A stretch of 64,000 nt of DNA, taken from contig NZ_JAAFZB010000087.1 in the NCBI RefSeq assembly GCF_010692725.1, positions 45,498 to 109,497 of the forward strand. Direction: 5' to 3'. Source of the DNA: Flavihumibacter soli (GTDB taxonomy: Bacteria > Bacteroidota > Bacteroidia > Sphingobacteriales > Sphingobacteriaceae). Within the stretch, counting starts at the first letter, position 1. The number at the start of each line of letters is the position of its first letter. Below, piece by piece: positions 18,360-27,175 of the stretch. The notes below the pieces were generated by a model, which made no database searches, had not been told where the DNA came from, and worked only from the letters and a program-made list of their open reading frames with translations. The translations under genes and the position numbers were made by a program.

Positions 18360-18384
18360 AAATGGGCCCTCCCCGGGCCCATTT
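18360..18384 (+). terminator. hairpin between susD and the GH123-like gene
   Basis: Perfect 10-bp stem AAATGGGCCC / GGGCCCATTT with loop TCCCC, followed by a weak T-containing stretch. It looks like a partial terminator or an mRNA-stabilising hairpin that would keep susCD transcript levels above those of the downstream enzymes. Confidence 0.6.
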
Positions 18385-18402
18385 ATACTTAAATCATAGT
18401 AC

Positions 18403-20307
18403 ATGAAAGTTTCAAAAATCATTGCAGATGGCCAGCACGGGCTTTTAAGCTCGTCGCTAAAAAGAGGGAGTTTCTCCCTGCTGAAGAAAGGTGCTTTCAT
18501 CCTTTCGTTTCTGCATCTTACAGCAGGAATTTCGTTAGCGCAGGTCCACCAGGTGCATAAAGGACAGCTGGATTCTACAAAGGTGCCCGTTCTGGGTAGT
18601 CATTACGAGCCGGAATTCACATCTGATAAATCAACAGAACCTCAACGCTGGGAAAATGGTCAAAAGGGTCTGCAGGCCGCATTCGGATCAACTGATGCGC
18701 TCTACTTCCGTACAGAAGTTCCCGAGTTTACAAAAGAATCAGCATCGTGGTCTGAGACAGGTTGGAGGGGTGAGCGTTTGAACGCGCAGGTACTTGTCTG
18801 GTCTTCAGACACACTTGAGCAGGTCAGATTTCAATTGAATGACCTGGTAAGTGAGAATGGAACCGCCATTGCCAAATCGAACATAAGCTCGGACATAGTA
18901 CGTTATGTGGTTTCCAACTATCCTTATGGTGCCCGGGATGTAGTTTGCGGAACCTCGCCTTATAAGGACACTTATTTGATGCCCGACCGTTTCGAGAAAT
19001 TTGAACGCTTTGATCTGCCCGGTAAAACGGTTCGCCCGGTATGGTTTAGTGTTAACATTCCTTCCACTACAGCTCCCGGCGTTTACAAAGGTAACATCGT
19101 GGTACATTCTACTGAAGGCAAGAAAACGCTTCACCTGACTGTTCGGGTTCAGAACCAGGAGTTGCCAAAACCGGCAGAGTGGAAGCACCAGCTGGATCTC
19201 TGGCAAAATCCATGGGTTGTTGCTGAATACTTCAACCTCGAGCCATGGTCGGCAGAGCATAAGGCGCTTCTGAAAAAACACTTGCAGCCGTACGCTGATG
19301 CAGGTGGTAAATACATTACAACCTATGCCGTTAATTCACCGTGGTCAGACAACTCATACAGGCTGGAAGGCGGAATGATCGAATGGGTAAAGCAGGAGAA
19401 CGGCGCATGGAAATTTGATTACAAGATATTCGATGAGTACGTAGAGTTGGCTATGGGAATGGGGATTGATGAGTCTATCACCCTTTACACACCGATCCCA
19501 TGGGGCAACAGGTTCCGTTACATGGATGAGAAGACCGGGAATTATGTCCATGAAACCTGGACGCCTGAGTCAAAACAGTTCAAAGAGGTATGGAATGTCT
19601 TCTTAGATGATCTGCAGGCACACCTCCAAAAGAAGGGCTGGTTGGAAAAAACCTACCTGGGTATCAATGAGAACCCGCTTGATCAGACCCTGGCTGCTAT
19701 TAAAGTTATCAAGGATCATTCTTCGAAATGGAGAATCACCTATGCGGGCGACTGGCACCAGGAGTTAGATCAATACCTGAATGACTACTCTTATCTTTTT
19801 GGTAAGGAGTCTGGCATGGAAGAGGTGAAGAAGCGTAACGAACGGGGTTTCAATACTACTTATTATGTATGCTGTAATCCGCCTTTCCCAAATAACTTCG
19901 TTTTCTCTCCGCCAATTGAAGGCCGTTGGATCAGCTGGTATACTTCAGCATATGGCTATAATGGCTTCCTGAGATGGGCATATGATGCCTGGCCGGCGGA
20001 TCCAATGCGGGATGCGCGTCACGGTTCATGGGCTGCAGGCGACTGCTACCTGATCTATCCGGGCGGAGCCAGCGGTATCAGGTTTGAAAAACTGCGTGAA
20101 GGTATAGCCGATTTTGAAAAGATCAGGATCCTGAAAGGACTGGCAGCAAAATCAGATAATAAGAAAGATCAGCGCCTGCTTAAGGAGTTCGAATCCCATA
20201 TGCAGACAATTGCGATGAATAAGGATTTCAATGAAGAACATCTTAAGGACGCAGTTGAGAAGGGAAGAAAGATGATCGAACAATTAAGTGAAAGACTGAA
20301 ACTCTAA
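18403..20307 (+). CDS. GH123-like (DUF4091) glycoside hydrolase
   Basis: A secreted protein of 634 residues with a long N-terminal signal region (cleavage near ISLAQ, residue 46). A beta-sandwich of about 200 residues is followed by a TIM-barrel-like DUF4091/GH123 region with W-rich segments (NPWVVAEYFNLEPWS, YTPIPWGNRFRY, WISWYTSAYGYNGFLRWAYD, WAAGDCYLIYPGG). GH123 enzymes are beta-N-acetylgalactosaminidases that act by substrate-assisted catalysis with an adjacent Asp-Glu pair. At the expected place here is Asn422-Glu423 (YLGINENP), so the acid is kept and the Asp is Asn. Activity on GalNAc-containing glycans fits the AgaI-like enzyme downstream but is inference. It lies 7 bases before the DUF5107 gene. 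Confidence 0.75.
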   Translation: MKVSKIIADGQHGLLSSSLKRGSFSLLKKGAFILSFLHLTAGISLAQVHQVHKGQLDSTKVPVLGSHYEPEFTSDKSTEPQRWENGQKGLQAAFGSTDALYFRTEVPEFTKESASWSETGWRGERLNAQVLVWSSDTLEQVRFQLNDLVSENGTAIAKSNISSDIVRYVVSNYPYGARDVVCGTSPYKDTYLMPDRFEKFERFDLPGKTVRPVWFSVNIPSTTAPGVYKGNIVVHSTEGKKTLHLTVRVQNQELPKPAEWKHQLDLWQNPWVVAEYFNLEPWSAEHKALLKKHLQPYADAGGKYITTYAVNSPWSDNSYRLEGGMIEWVKQENGAWKFDYKIFDEYVELAMGMGIDESITLYTPIPWGNRFRYMDEKTGNYVHETWTPESKQFKEVWNVFLDDLQAHLQKKGWLEKTYLGINENPLDQTLAAIKVIKDHSSKWRITYAGDWHQELDQYLNDYSYLFGKESGMEEVKKRNERGFNTTYYVCCNPPFPNNFVFSPPIEGRWISWYTSAYGYNGFLRWAYDAWPADPMRDARHGSWAAGDCYLIYPGGASGIRFEKLREGIADFEKIRILKGLAAKSDNKKDQRLLKEFESHMQTIAMNKDFNEEHLKDAVEKGRKMIEQLSERLKL

Positions 20308-20314
20308 ACCTGAG

Positions 20315-22111
20315 ATGAAGAAAAAACTTATCCTTAGCCTGATAGCGGGCTGCATTTCAGTTTTAACTGTCGCCCAGACAAAGTCAACGCAGGTTCGCGA
20401 ATTCTCGGAGTACAAGCTTTTCCACGAGCTTGTACCCGCAGGACCCGTGCCTACTGCTTTTGACCCGAACGGTGTATATCCTTACGTCAGTTATTCTGAA
20501 ACGGCGCATAGGCCGGTATTGAAAAAATACCGCTTTGTGGCTCTGGAGAACGATCAGGTGAAGGCAGTTATCTGCCCTGATCTGGGCGGCAAGGTGATCT
20601 CGCTTGTGCACAAAAAATCAGGCAAGGAATCACTCTATGTACCGGAGGTGATCAAAGCCACCCGGATCCTGCCGCGATTCTACTTTGTTGCAGGCGGCAT
20701 AGAGGTGAGTTTCCCTATTTCTCATTCGCCCAGCCAGAACGAAACTGTGCAATACAAGGTCGACAGAACCCCGCAAAGGGTGTATGTAGCCTGTGGCGAG
20801 CGGGAGCTGCGCTTTGGTATGCAATGGTCGGTTGAATACTCACTGGGACCAGATGATGCCTTTTTAACAGAACGGGTGGTATACAAAAACCCGGGCAAGG
20901 GCGCATACCCCTGGATGTCCTGGTCAAACGCCGCACTTCCAACGGCACCGGACACAAAATACTTCTTCCCGAAAGGCAAGGTTTTATCTCACTCATCAAA
21001 GGTAGATAGCCTTGACTGGGATAAGCAGGGGCCGCGTCAGGAGTCAGATATTCATGAAATGACTGGTTACTTCTGGAAAACCAAGGATGCAAATGCCTTC
21101 GGCGCTTTTACTCCTTCAATTGGATCAGGTCTTTATCATATCGCCGACGAAGCTATCGCCCCGGGGATGAAGCTATGGAGTTACGGTGTTGATGCAGATA
21201 AAGAATGGTCATTATTAAGCACCGCAAAGCGCGAAACATATGCTGAGATCCAGGGTGGGCCGATAGGCGACCAGTCGATCAAACTGGAACTTAAGCCTAA
21301 CCAGTCAGGATGGCATACGGAATATTGGATTCCAACTGACCGGGAGCTCGATATTTACGATCTCAAAGTGCCGGCTACCACTTTACGGTCGCCTGGACAG
21401 GTTCCCCTCTTTGGCTGGGCACGCTCTGCCGAAGTGAGGGTATGGGAAGATCTGCTAAGCGCATTCAATAAAAAAGGAAAAGTTCCTTCGCCTCCCGAAG
21501 TACATCAGAATCTTTGGGCGCCTTCAGGATTTGAGAACCTCGACAACGCATTCAAGTGGGCTATATCTTCTTCTGAGAAGGAGAATGCTGATCTATGGCG
21601 CTTTCATTATGGAACATGGCTTGCCGGCCGGGGGAATAAAGCAGAGGCTATTCGGGTGCTGTCTGCTTCCGGAACGGGTGTCGCCAGGGTGCTGTTAGCC
21701 AGGTTGTATAGACTGGATGGTAACCTGGCGGAGGCCCGAAAGGCCTTCGAATCTGTCAAGGAACGCTATCTGCAGCTCCATCCACAGGTTGTGGTTGAAC
21801 GCGATAAGTTATTGCGCAGCCTGGGTGAAAGTACGCTGACTGAAAGAGAAAAGTGGCTTAGCCTGGTTGACGCATTACCGGATGAATGGCTTAAGGAACG
21901 AGCAATCCAGCTCCTGATCGATAAGAAAGAATATCAGGCAGCAAAGGATCTTTTACTGGCCGTTCCTTTTCAAAAAGTTCATCAGACCTATACGAGAACA
22001 TTTTTGTGGAAGCAGATCACGGACCATCTGAAGCTACCCTTTCTTCCTATACCAGCGCAGCTGGGTGAAGATCAGCTGGCCACGTTCGGCGCTTACAGGG
22101 AATTTGATTGA
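20315..22111 (+). CDS. DUF5107 protein (mutarotase-like fold, degenerate TPR tail)
   Basis: An exported protein of 598 residues with a signal peptide ending at about 21 (VLTVAQ). Residues 30-370 match DUF5107, related to the galactose-mutarotase sandwich (YPYVSYSE, RFVALENDQVKAVICPDLGGKVISLV, GGIEVSFPISHSPS, WMSWSNAAL, YWIPT). The tail (about 395-595) is helical with TPR-like segments (NKAEAIRVLSASG, GNLAEARKAFESV). DUF5107 proteins are frequent in PULs and are often near 1000 residues; this one has a short tail. The exact activity is unknown; sugar binding or mutarotation in the periplasm is the family-based guess. Confidence 0.75.
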   Translation: MKKKLILSLIAGCISVLTVAQTKSTQVREFSEYKLFHELVPAGPVPTAFDPNGVYPYVSYSETAHRPVLKKYRFVALENDQVKAVICPDLGGKVISLVHKKSGKESLYVPEVIKATRILPRFYFVAGGIEVSFPISHSPSQNETVQYKVDRTPQRVYVACGERELRFGMQWSVEYSLGPDDAFLTERVVYKNPGKGAYPWMSWSNAALPTAPDTKYFFPKGKVLSHSSKVDSLDWDKQGPRQESDIHEMTGYFWKTKDANAFGAFTPSIGSGLYHIADEAIAPGMKLWSYGVDADKEWSLLSTAKRETYAEIQGGPIGDQSIKLELKPNQSGWHTEYWIPTDRELDIYDLKVPATTLRSPGQVPLFGWARSAEVRVWEDLLSAFNKKGKVPSPPEVHQNLWAPSGFENLDNAFKWAISSSEKENADLWRFHYGTWLAGRGNKAEAIRVLSASGTGVARVLLARLYRLDGNLAEARKAFESVKERYLQLHPQVVVERDKLLRSLGESTLTEREKWLSLVDALPDEWLKERAIQLLIDKKEYQAAKDLLLAVPFQKVHQTYTRTFLWKQITDHLKLPFLPIPAQLGEDQLATFGAYREFD

Positions 22112-22140
22112 TCTTTAACCGGGTACTAAAAACAATCAGG

Positions 22141-23865
22141 ATGAATCAGGAATTCAGCATTAATTCTAAAGGACAAGAGGATCATTCTTTCGATGCCATT
22201 GTTATTGGCTCAGGAATTTCCGGCGGCTGGGCCGCTAAAGAGCTCTGTGAGCAGGGGCTAAAAACCCTGGTCCTTGAAAGAGGCAGGAACGTGGTCCATA
22301 TTAAGGATTATCCAACCGCCAATCGCCACCCATGGGAATTGAAACACCGCGGGCAGCTGAGTGCGGAATTTCTGGCCGAAAATCCGCTGATCAGCAAAGC
22401 AGCAGGAATAAGTGAGAGCACCAGTCATTTCTTCATCAAAGATAAGGATCACCCGTACGTGCAGGAAAAACCCTTTGACTGGATAAGAGGCTATCAGGTA
22501 GGCGGTAAGTCGCTGACCTGGGGCCGTGCCACCCAGCGATGGAGTGAGTGGGAGTTTACTGCACCCGAACGCTTTGGGTTTGGTATCAACTGGCCAATAG
22601 GTTACAACGACGTAGCTCCCTGGTATTCCCATGTAGAGAAGTTCATTGGAATTTGCGGTAATAAGGACGGAATTGAATCTATGCCGGACGGTGAATTTTT
22701 GCCACCCTTTGATCTCAATGCTGTCGAATCTGCCATCCAGAAATCCATCAAAGACAACTATTCGAACCGGCACCTGGTACAGGCGCGCTGGGCCCACCTG
22801 ACTGAGCCGCGGGAAATTCATCTGAAACAAGGCCGGGGAAAATGCCAGGCAAGAAATCTATGTATGCGCGGCTGCCCTTTCGGCGGCTATTTCAGCTCCG
22901 TATCTTCTACCTTACCCTGGGCTAATAATACGGGAAATCTAACCCTGAGGCCTAACTCTGTTGTTCATTCAATCATCTATGATGAACAAAAACAAAAGGC
23001 AACCGGTGTCCGGGTTATTGATTCGGAAAGCATGGAAACAACCGATTATTTTGCAAAGGTGATATTCGTTAATGCCTCTGCATTGAACACAAACCTCATT
23101 CTGCTGAACTCGAAATCTTCGCGTTTCCCTAATGGACTAGGCAATGATAACGGCTTGCTGGGGAAGTATATCGGCTATCATAATTACAGAGGATCTGTTA
23201 ACGCGGAGATGCCTGGTTTCGAAGACCGATACTATTACGGTCGGAATCCGACTGAGCCAATATTGGCTAATTACCGGAATCTGAAAGAGCAGGATACGGA
23301 TTACCTCGGGGGCTTTACCACCTTCATGGCCGCCTACCGCGGTCGTGGAAACAATCCTGATGGTCAGCCCGAGATAGGTGCCGCCTATAAGGACGGCTTA
23401 TGCGAACCGGGCGGCTGGAACGTCTACATGTATATGCAGGGTGAAACCCTTCCGAAGGAAAGCAACCACGTACGTCTTAGCGATACGGAGAAGGATCAGT
23501 GGGGAATCCCTCTGCTGGTAACCTCTGTAGGTTATGACGATAATGCCGAGCGAATGGTTAATGATTTCCTGGAGCAAAGTGCCGAAATGCTTGAAAAGGC
23601 TGGCTGCAGGAATATCAAAAAATATGATAACAAGCAGCCTCCCGGTCTGGATATCCATGAAATGGGGGGCGTGCGAATGGGCGCGGATCCCGCGAGTTCC
23701 CTTCTCAACAAATGGAACCAGATGCATGAATGCAAAAATGTATTTGTGACCGACGGTGCGTGCATGACCTCTACCGGAAATCAAAGCCCTTCGATCCTTT
23801 ATATGGCACTGACGGCGCGCGCAGCCAAACATGCGGTGGATGAATTAAAAGCAGGGAATCTCTAA
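22141..23865 (+). CDS. GMC family FAD-dependent oxidoreductase
   Basis: An oxidoreductase of 574 residues. The Rossmann FAD motif is at the N-terminus (AIVIGSGISGGWAAKEL ending in VLERG), with a GMC signature region (GYQVGGKSLTWGRATQRWSEWEF), a Cys motif (RNLCMRGCPFGGYFSS) and the conserved GMC C-terminus (TDGACMTSTGNQSPSILYMA). Relatives in Bacteroidota oxidise sugars or glycosides, often at C3, usually with a small gluconate-2-dehydrogenase subunit-3-like partner. None is next to it here. An in-frame TTG at 22108 overlaps the previous stop; the ATG at 22141 is preferred. No signal peptide is visible. A Gfo/Idh/MocA enzyme in the same run could act on the keto-sugar. Confidence 0.87.
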   Translation: MNQEFSINSKGQEDHSFDAIVIGSGISGGWAAKELCEQGLKTLVLERGRNVVHIKDYPTANRHPWELKHRGQLSAEFLAENPLISKAAGISESTSHFFIKDKDHPYVQEKPFDWIRGYQVGGKSLTWGRATQRWSEWEFTAPERFGFGINWPIGYNDVAPWYSHVEKFIGICGNKDGIESMPDGEFLPPFDLNAVESAIQKSIKDNYSNRHLVQARWAHLTEPREIHLKQGRGKCQARNLCMRGCPFGGYFSSVSSTLPWANNTGNLTLRPNSVVHSIIYDEQKQKATGVRVIDSESMETTDYFAKVIFVNASALNTNLILLNSKSSRFPNGLGNDNGLLGKYIGYHNYRGSVNAEMPGFEDRYYYGRNPTEPILANYRNLKEQDTDYLGGFTTFMAAYRGRGNNPDGQPEIGAAYKDGLCEPGGWNVYMYMQGETLPKESNHVRLSDTEKDQWGIPLLVTSVGYDDNAERMVNDFLEQSAEMLEKAGCRNIKKYDNKQPPGLDIHEMGGVRMGADPASSLLNKWNQMHECKNVFVTDGACMTSTGNQSPSILYMALTARAAKHAVDELKAGNL

Positions 23866-23956
23866 CCAAATTATTTAACAAAAAAGAAAAAAACGCTTTG
23901 CAAGCCGGAGCCTCTCTTTAGCCCTGCAAGCAAGCAAATAACATTCGCCAGAATCT

Positions 23957-25078
23957 ATGATTATAAATGAAAAATACGATTTACCTGAGATCGTATCACA
24001 ATTCCAGGTAAAAGGAACGATCTCTGTAGTTAAACCTCACGGATCAGGACACATAAATGATTCATTTCACCTGCAAAACGCACAGGCAGGTTCGCCCGAT
24101 TATTTATTGCAGCGGATCAATAGCGCGATTTTTAAGGATGTGCCGGGCCTGATGGAGAATATTTACAAAGTCATCACTCACCTGAAGAGCAAGCTGGCGG
24201 AAATTCCAGGCTCGAACCCTGACAATGAGGTTCTGACCCTGGTTAAGACCGCAGATAGCAAATTCTATTATAAAGACACCCAGGGGAATTACTGGCGAAT
24301 GTATCACTACCTGAAAGATACCCGTTCATTTGATGTAATTGAAGACAATTCCCTTGGTTACGAGGGTGGCAGAGCATTTGGAAGGTTCCAGGCGCAGCTT
24401 ATTGATCTGGATATAAATTCGCTTTGCGAAACAATTCCTGATTTCCATAACATCAGCAAGAGGGTAAACGATTTCAAACAGGCTATCGCCAGCGATCCCG
24501 TCGGACGTAAGCAACACATACAGGCAGAAATTGATTTTCTGAGCAGTCGCGCTGAGCATTTAATTCAGTTAAGCAGGGATGTTGTAGAAGGTGCCACCAC
24601 AAAACGCATCACTCATAACGACACGAAATTCAATAATCTGCTGTTAGATCAAATGAATCGTGTTCAATGTGTTGTTGATCTGGATACGGTAATGCCCGGA
24701 TATCTCGCCTATGATTTTGGAGACGCTATCCGCACGCTGATCAATTCCGCATCGGAAGATGAGAAGGATCTGGATAAGATCAGGCTAAACATTCCATTGT
24801 TCGAGTCTTATATCAGGGGTTACCTTGAGCAGGCTTCGGAATTCATTACTCCTGAAGAAGTAAGATCGCTCTCAGCAGGAATGCTGATACTGCCTTATAT
24901 GCAAAGCATCCGCTTCCTTACTGACTATCTGAATGGCGACACGTATTATAAAATACATTTCCCTGAACATAACCTTCAGCGCAGCCGTGCCCAGACTCAA
25001 TTGTTCAGGCAGATCGAGGGTAATTTATCGGAACTGGAAGAAATCATCCGCAAACCGGTCATCGTCCCGAGTACATGA
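23957..25078 (+). CDS. N-acetylhexosamine kinase-like phosphotransferase (NahK/APH family)
   Basis: A cytoplasmic kinase of 373 residues in the aminoglycoside-phosphotransferase fold. An N-lobe with GSGHINDSFHL and YLLQRINSAIFKDVPGLMEN is followed by the catalytic loop RITHNDTKFNNLLLD (Brenner-type HxDxxxxN; Asp as base, Asn for metal) and the metal segment VVDLDTVMPGYLAYDFGDAI. These motifs match the N-acetylhexosamine 1-kinase (NahK) group, which phosphorylates GlcNAc/GalNAc at C1. The link to GalNAc is supported by GH123-like and AgaI-like neighbours; the exact position phosphorylated cannot be read. The start is 91 bases after the GMC gene, and its stop overlaps the next ATG by four bases (ATGA), indicating translational coupling. 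Confidence 0.78.
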   Translation: MIINEKYDLPEIVSQFQVKGTISVVKPHGSGHINDSFHLQNAQAGSPDYLLQRINSAIFKDVPGLMENIYKVITHLKSKLAEIPGSNPDNEVLTLVKTADSKFYYKDTQGNYWRMYHYLKDTRSFDVIEDNSLGYEGGRAFGRFQAQLIDLDINSLCETIPDFHNISKRVNDFKQAIASDPVGRKQHIQAEIDFLSSRAEHLIQLSRDVVEGATTKRITHNDTKFNNLLLDQMNRVQCVVDLDTVMPGYLAYDFGDAIRTLINSASEDEKDLDKIRLNIPLFESYIRGYLEQASEFITPEEVRSLSAGMLILPYMQSIRFLTDYLNGDTYYKIHFPEHNLQRSRAQTQLFRQIEGNLSELEEIIRKPVIVPST

Positions 25079-25794
25079 ATACACTTATAAATCCTGCGTT
25101 GCCTGACCATGACGGATCGGTTTCTAAGATTTCTGAAGTGATGGATACGGGAAACCCTCTTATAATTCCTGCATTGCCTGCGCATGACGGATCGGTTTCT
25201 AAGATTTCCGAAGTGATGGATATGGTAAAGAAAAACCCTGTAAGTTATTCTCCATGGCCTGAATATTCGTATGCTCCGCTTGTTGATTTTGCTGTAGCAC
25301 ATTCAGGGAATTCTATTTTCCTGAAGTTTTTTGTAACGGAAAAAAATGTCCAGGCACTTAACCTGGCAACGAACGGTCCGGTGTGCAACGATAGTTGCGT
25401 GGAGTTCTTCATTTCCTGGGGTAAAGATCAGTCTTATTATAACCTGGAGTTCAACTGCTCTGGCACCTGCCATTTTGGATACGGGCCCGACCGGAACCAT
25501 CGTAAGCTGATTAAAAAAGAACTGATCGATCGAGTCAGGTATCAGACGGTTTTTAAGACAATCAGCCAAACGCAACAATACCTGGTGAACTGGGAATTAA
25601 CTGTTGCCATCCCTCTGGAAGTTTTTTCGTATCATGACCTTAAATCAATCAGCGGGCAAACATGCCGGGTAAACTTTTATAAATGCGGCGATCTGTTGCC
25701 TGAACCTCATTATTTGTCATGGACAAATATGGAGTCTGCGCAGCCTGATTTTCACCAGCCGCAGTTTTTTGGAAGCGCTTGTTTCGCCGATTAG
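25075..25794 (+). CDS. CBM9-like carbohydrate-binding protein with duplicated N-terminus
   Basis: A protein of 239 residues without a signal peptide. Residues 55-235 resemble the family 9 carbohydrate-binding (DOMON-like) beta-sandwich found as a stand-alone protein in Bacteroidota sugar operons (APLVDFAVAHSGNSIFLKFF, CNDSCVEFFISW, YYNLEFNCSGTCHFGYG, LSWTNMESAQPDFHQPQFFG). The first 50 residues contain the same 20-odd residue segment twice (PALPDHDGSVSKISEVMD and PALPAHDGSVSKISEVMD), from a 75-base in-frame tandem duplication. The function is unknown; the coupling to the kinase gene by an ATGA overlap suggests a role in the same sugar pathway. Confidence 0.68.
   Translation: MNTLINPALPDHDGSVSKISEVMDTGNPLIIPALPAHDGSVSKISEVMDMVKKNPVSYSPWPEYSYAPLVDFAVAHSGNSIFLKFFVTEKNVQALNLATNGPVCNDSCVEFFISWGKDQSYYNLEFNCSGTCHFGYGPDRNHRKLIKKELIDRVRYQTVFKTISQTQQYLVNWELTVAIPLEVFSYHDLKSISGQTCRVNFYKCGDLLPEPHYLSWTNMESAQPDFHQPQFFGSACFAD
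25084..25224 (+). repeat. tandem in-frame duplication, 75-base period
   Basis: Copy 1 at 25084-25149 and copy 2 at 25159-25224 align without gaps at 60 of 66 bases. The offset of 75 bases adds 25 codons to the N-terminus of the CBM9-like protein and keeps the frame. Confidence 0.9.
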
Positions 25795-25829
25795 ATAACA
25801 GACAGTATTTTTGAAAAACCACTAAGCAC

Positions 25830-27158
25830 ATGCAGGAAAAAATCACCAGTCAGGACGCCGTCCTGGAGATCAGTAGTCCGGAGGAAGCCAAGCTTCCCGG
25901 AAAGATCAACCCAATTATCATCATCGGAAGTTTGTTCTTCGTTTTTGGCTTTATAACCTGGCTGAATTCAGTATTGATTCCTTACCTGAAGATCGCCTGC
26001 GAACTCAATAATTTCGAATCTTACCTGGTAGCCTTTGCTTTCTATATCTCCTACCTCGTTATGGCGATCCCATCGGCCTGGATACTAAGGGTCACCGGTT
26101 TCAAGAACGGAATGTCCGTCGGCTTATTAATTATCGCTGCCGGTGCGCTACTTTTTATACCCGCTGCTATCTCGCGAACTTACATTCTGTTCCTTTTGGG
26201 CTTGTTTATCCAGGGCACCGGACTTGCTGTTTTGCAAACCGCGTCTAACCCTTATATCACTATCCTGGGTCCTATTGAGAGCGCAGCCAAGAGGATCAGC
26301 ATCATGGGCATCTGCAATAAGGTTGCCGGGATGATCGCACCCCTCGTTCTTGGCGCAGTAACCCTCAAGGATGCAGATGTGCTGGTCAGAACAATCAGCA
26401 CGATGACCCTGGAGCAGAAAGAATTACAGCTGGACATTCTGGCTTCTAAAGTCATCCTGCCTTATGTAATCATCATAATCACCCTGGCACTGCTTGCCGT
26501 ACTGATATATTTCTCGTCACTCCCGCAAGTAGATAGCGACAAAGAGGATCCTGCATTGGCTGAGCAGAATACAGGCAAGACCAGCGTACTCCAGTTTCCG
26601 CACCTGGTATGGGGAGTTCTGGCATTATTTCTCTATGTCGGCGTTGAAGTAATGGCAGGAGACACCATCATCAGTTATGGTGCTTCGCAGGGAATATCTC
26701 TGGCAACAGCCAAATTCTTTACATCTGCCACATTGGCTGCCATGATCATTGGTTATATCGCCGGAATTGCCTGTATACCAAAGTATATCTCCCAGGAGAA
26801 TGCGCTGAAGGTTTGTGCAGCACTGGGTATCCTGTTTTCTCTGGGGGCTGTTATGACCGATGGCTATGTTTCCGTATTATTTATTGCCCTTCTCGGTTTA
26901 GCGAATTCACTGATGTGGCCCGCCATCTGGCCGCTTGCAATAGCAGATCTCGGTCGCTTTACAAAAATGGGTGCCTCCCTGCTGATCATGGCGATTGCAG
27001 GTGGTGCACTGCTTCCGCTGCTTTACGGCTTCCTGGCCGATCAATTCTCACCCGGATCAGCATATGCAATTATGATCCCATGTTATATGGTGATTTTTTA
27101 CTTCGCTGCCAGTGGGCACAAGATCCGGACAGGCAAGAAGGCACCTGGTACTCACTAA
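25830..27158 (+). CDS. FucP/GluP-type sugar MFS transporter
   Basis: A 12-helix inner-membrane transporter of 442 residues in the fucose/glucose-galactose:H+ symporter group. It starts with a cytoplasmic tail of about 28 residues, then IGSLFFVFGFITWLNSVLIPYLK, LFIQGTGLAVLQTASNPYIT and GICNKVAGMIAPLVLGAV, all typical of this group, which also includes the NagP GlcNAc transporters. It would import a monosaccharide freed in the periplasm by the GH123-like and GH3 enzymes. It lies 35 bases after the CBM9-like gene and 17 bases before the GH3 gene, within the same operon. Confidence 0.9.
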   Translation: MQEKITSQDAVLEISSPEEAKLPGKINPIIIIGSLFFVFGFITWLNSVLIPYLKIACELNNFESYLVAFAFYISYLVMAIPSAWILRVTGFKNGMSVGLLIIAAGALLFIPAAISRTYILFLLGLFIQGTGLAVLQTASNPYITILGPIESAAKRISIMGICNKVAGMIAPLVLGAVTLKDADVLVRTISTMTLEQKELQLDILASKVILPYVIIIITLALLAVLIYFSSLPQVDSDKEDPALAEQNTGKTSVLQFPHLVWGVLALFLYVGVEVMAGDTIISYGASQGISLATAKFFTSATLAAMIIGYIAGIACIPKYISQENALKVCAALGILFSLGAVMTDGYVSVLFIALLGLANSLMWPAIWPLAIADLGRFTKMGASLLIMAIAGGALLPLLYGFLADQFSPGSAYAIMIPCYMVIFYFAASGHKIRTGKKAPGTH

Positions 27159-27175
27159 ATATTTGATATAAGAAC

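Noticed and set aside
22258..22830. 190-codon open frame on the minus strand
   Set aside because: Shadow of the GMC oxidoreductase gene, which has a full set of family motifs.
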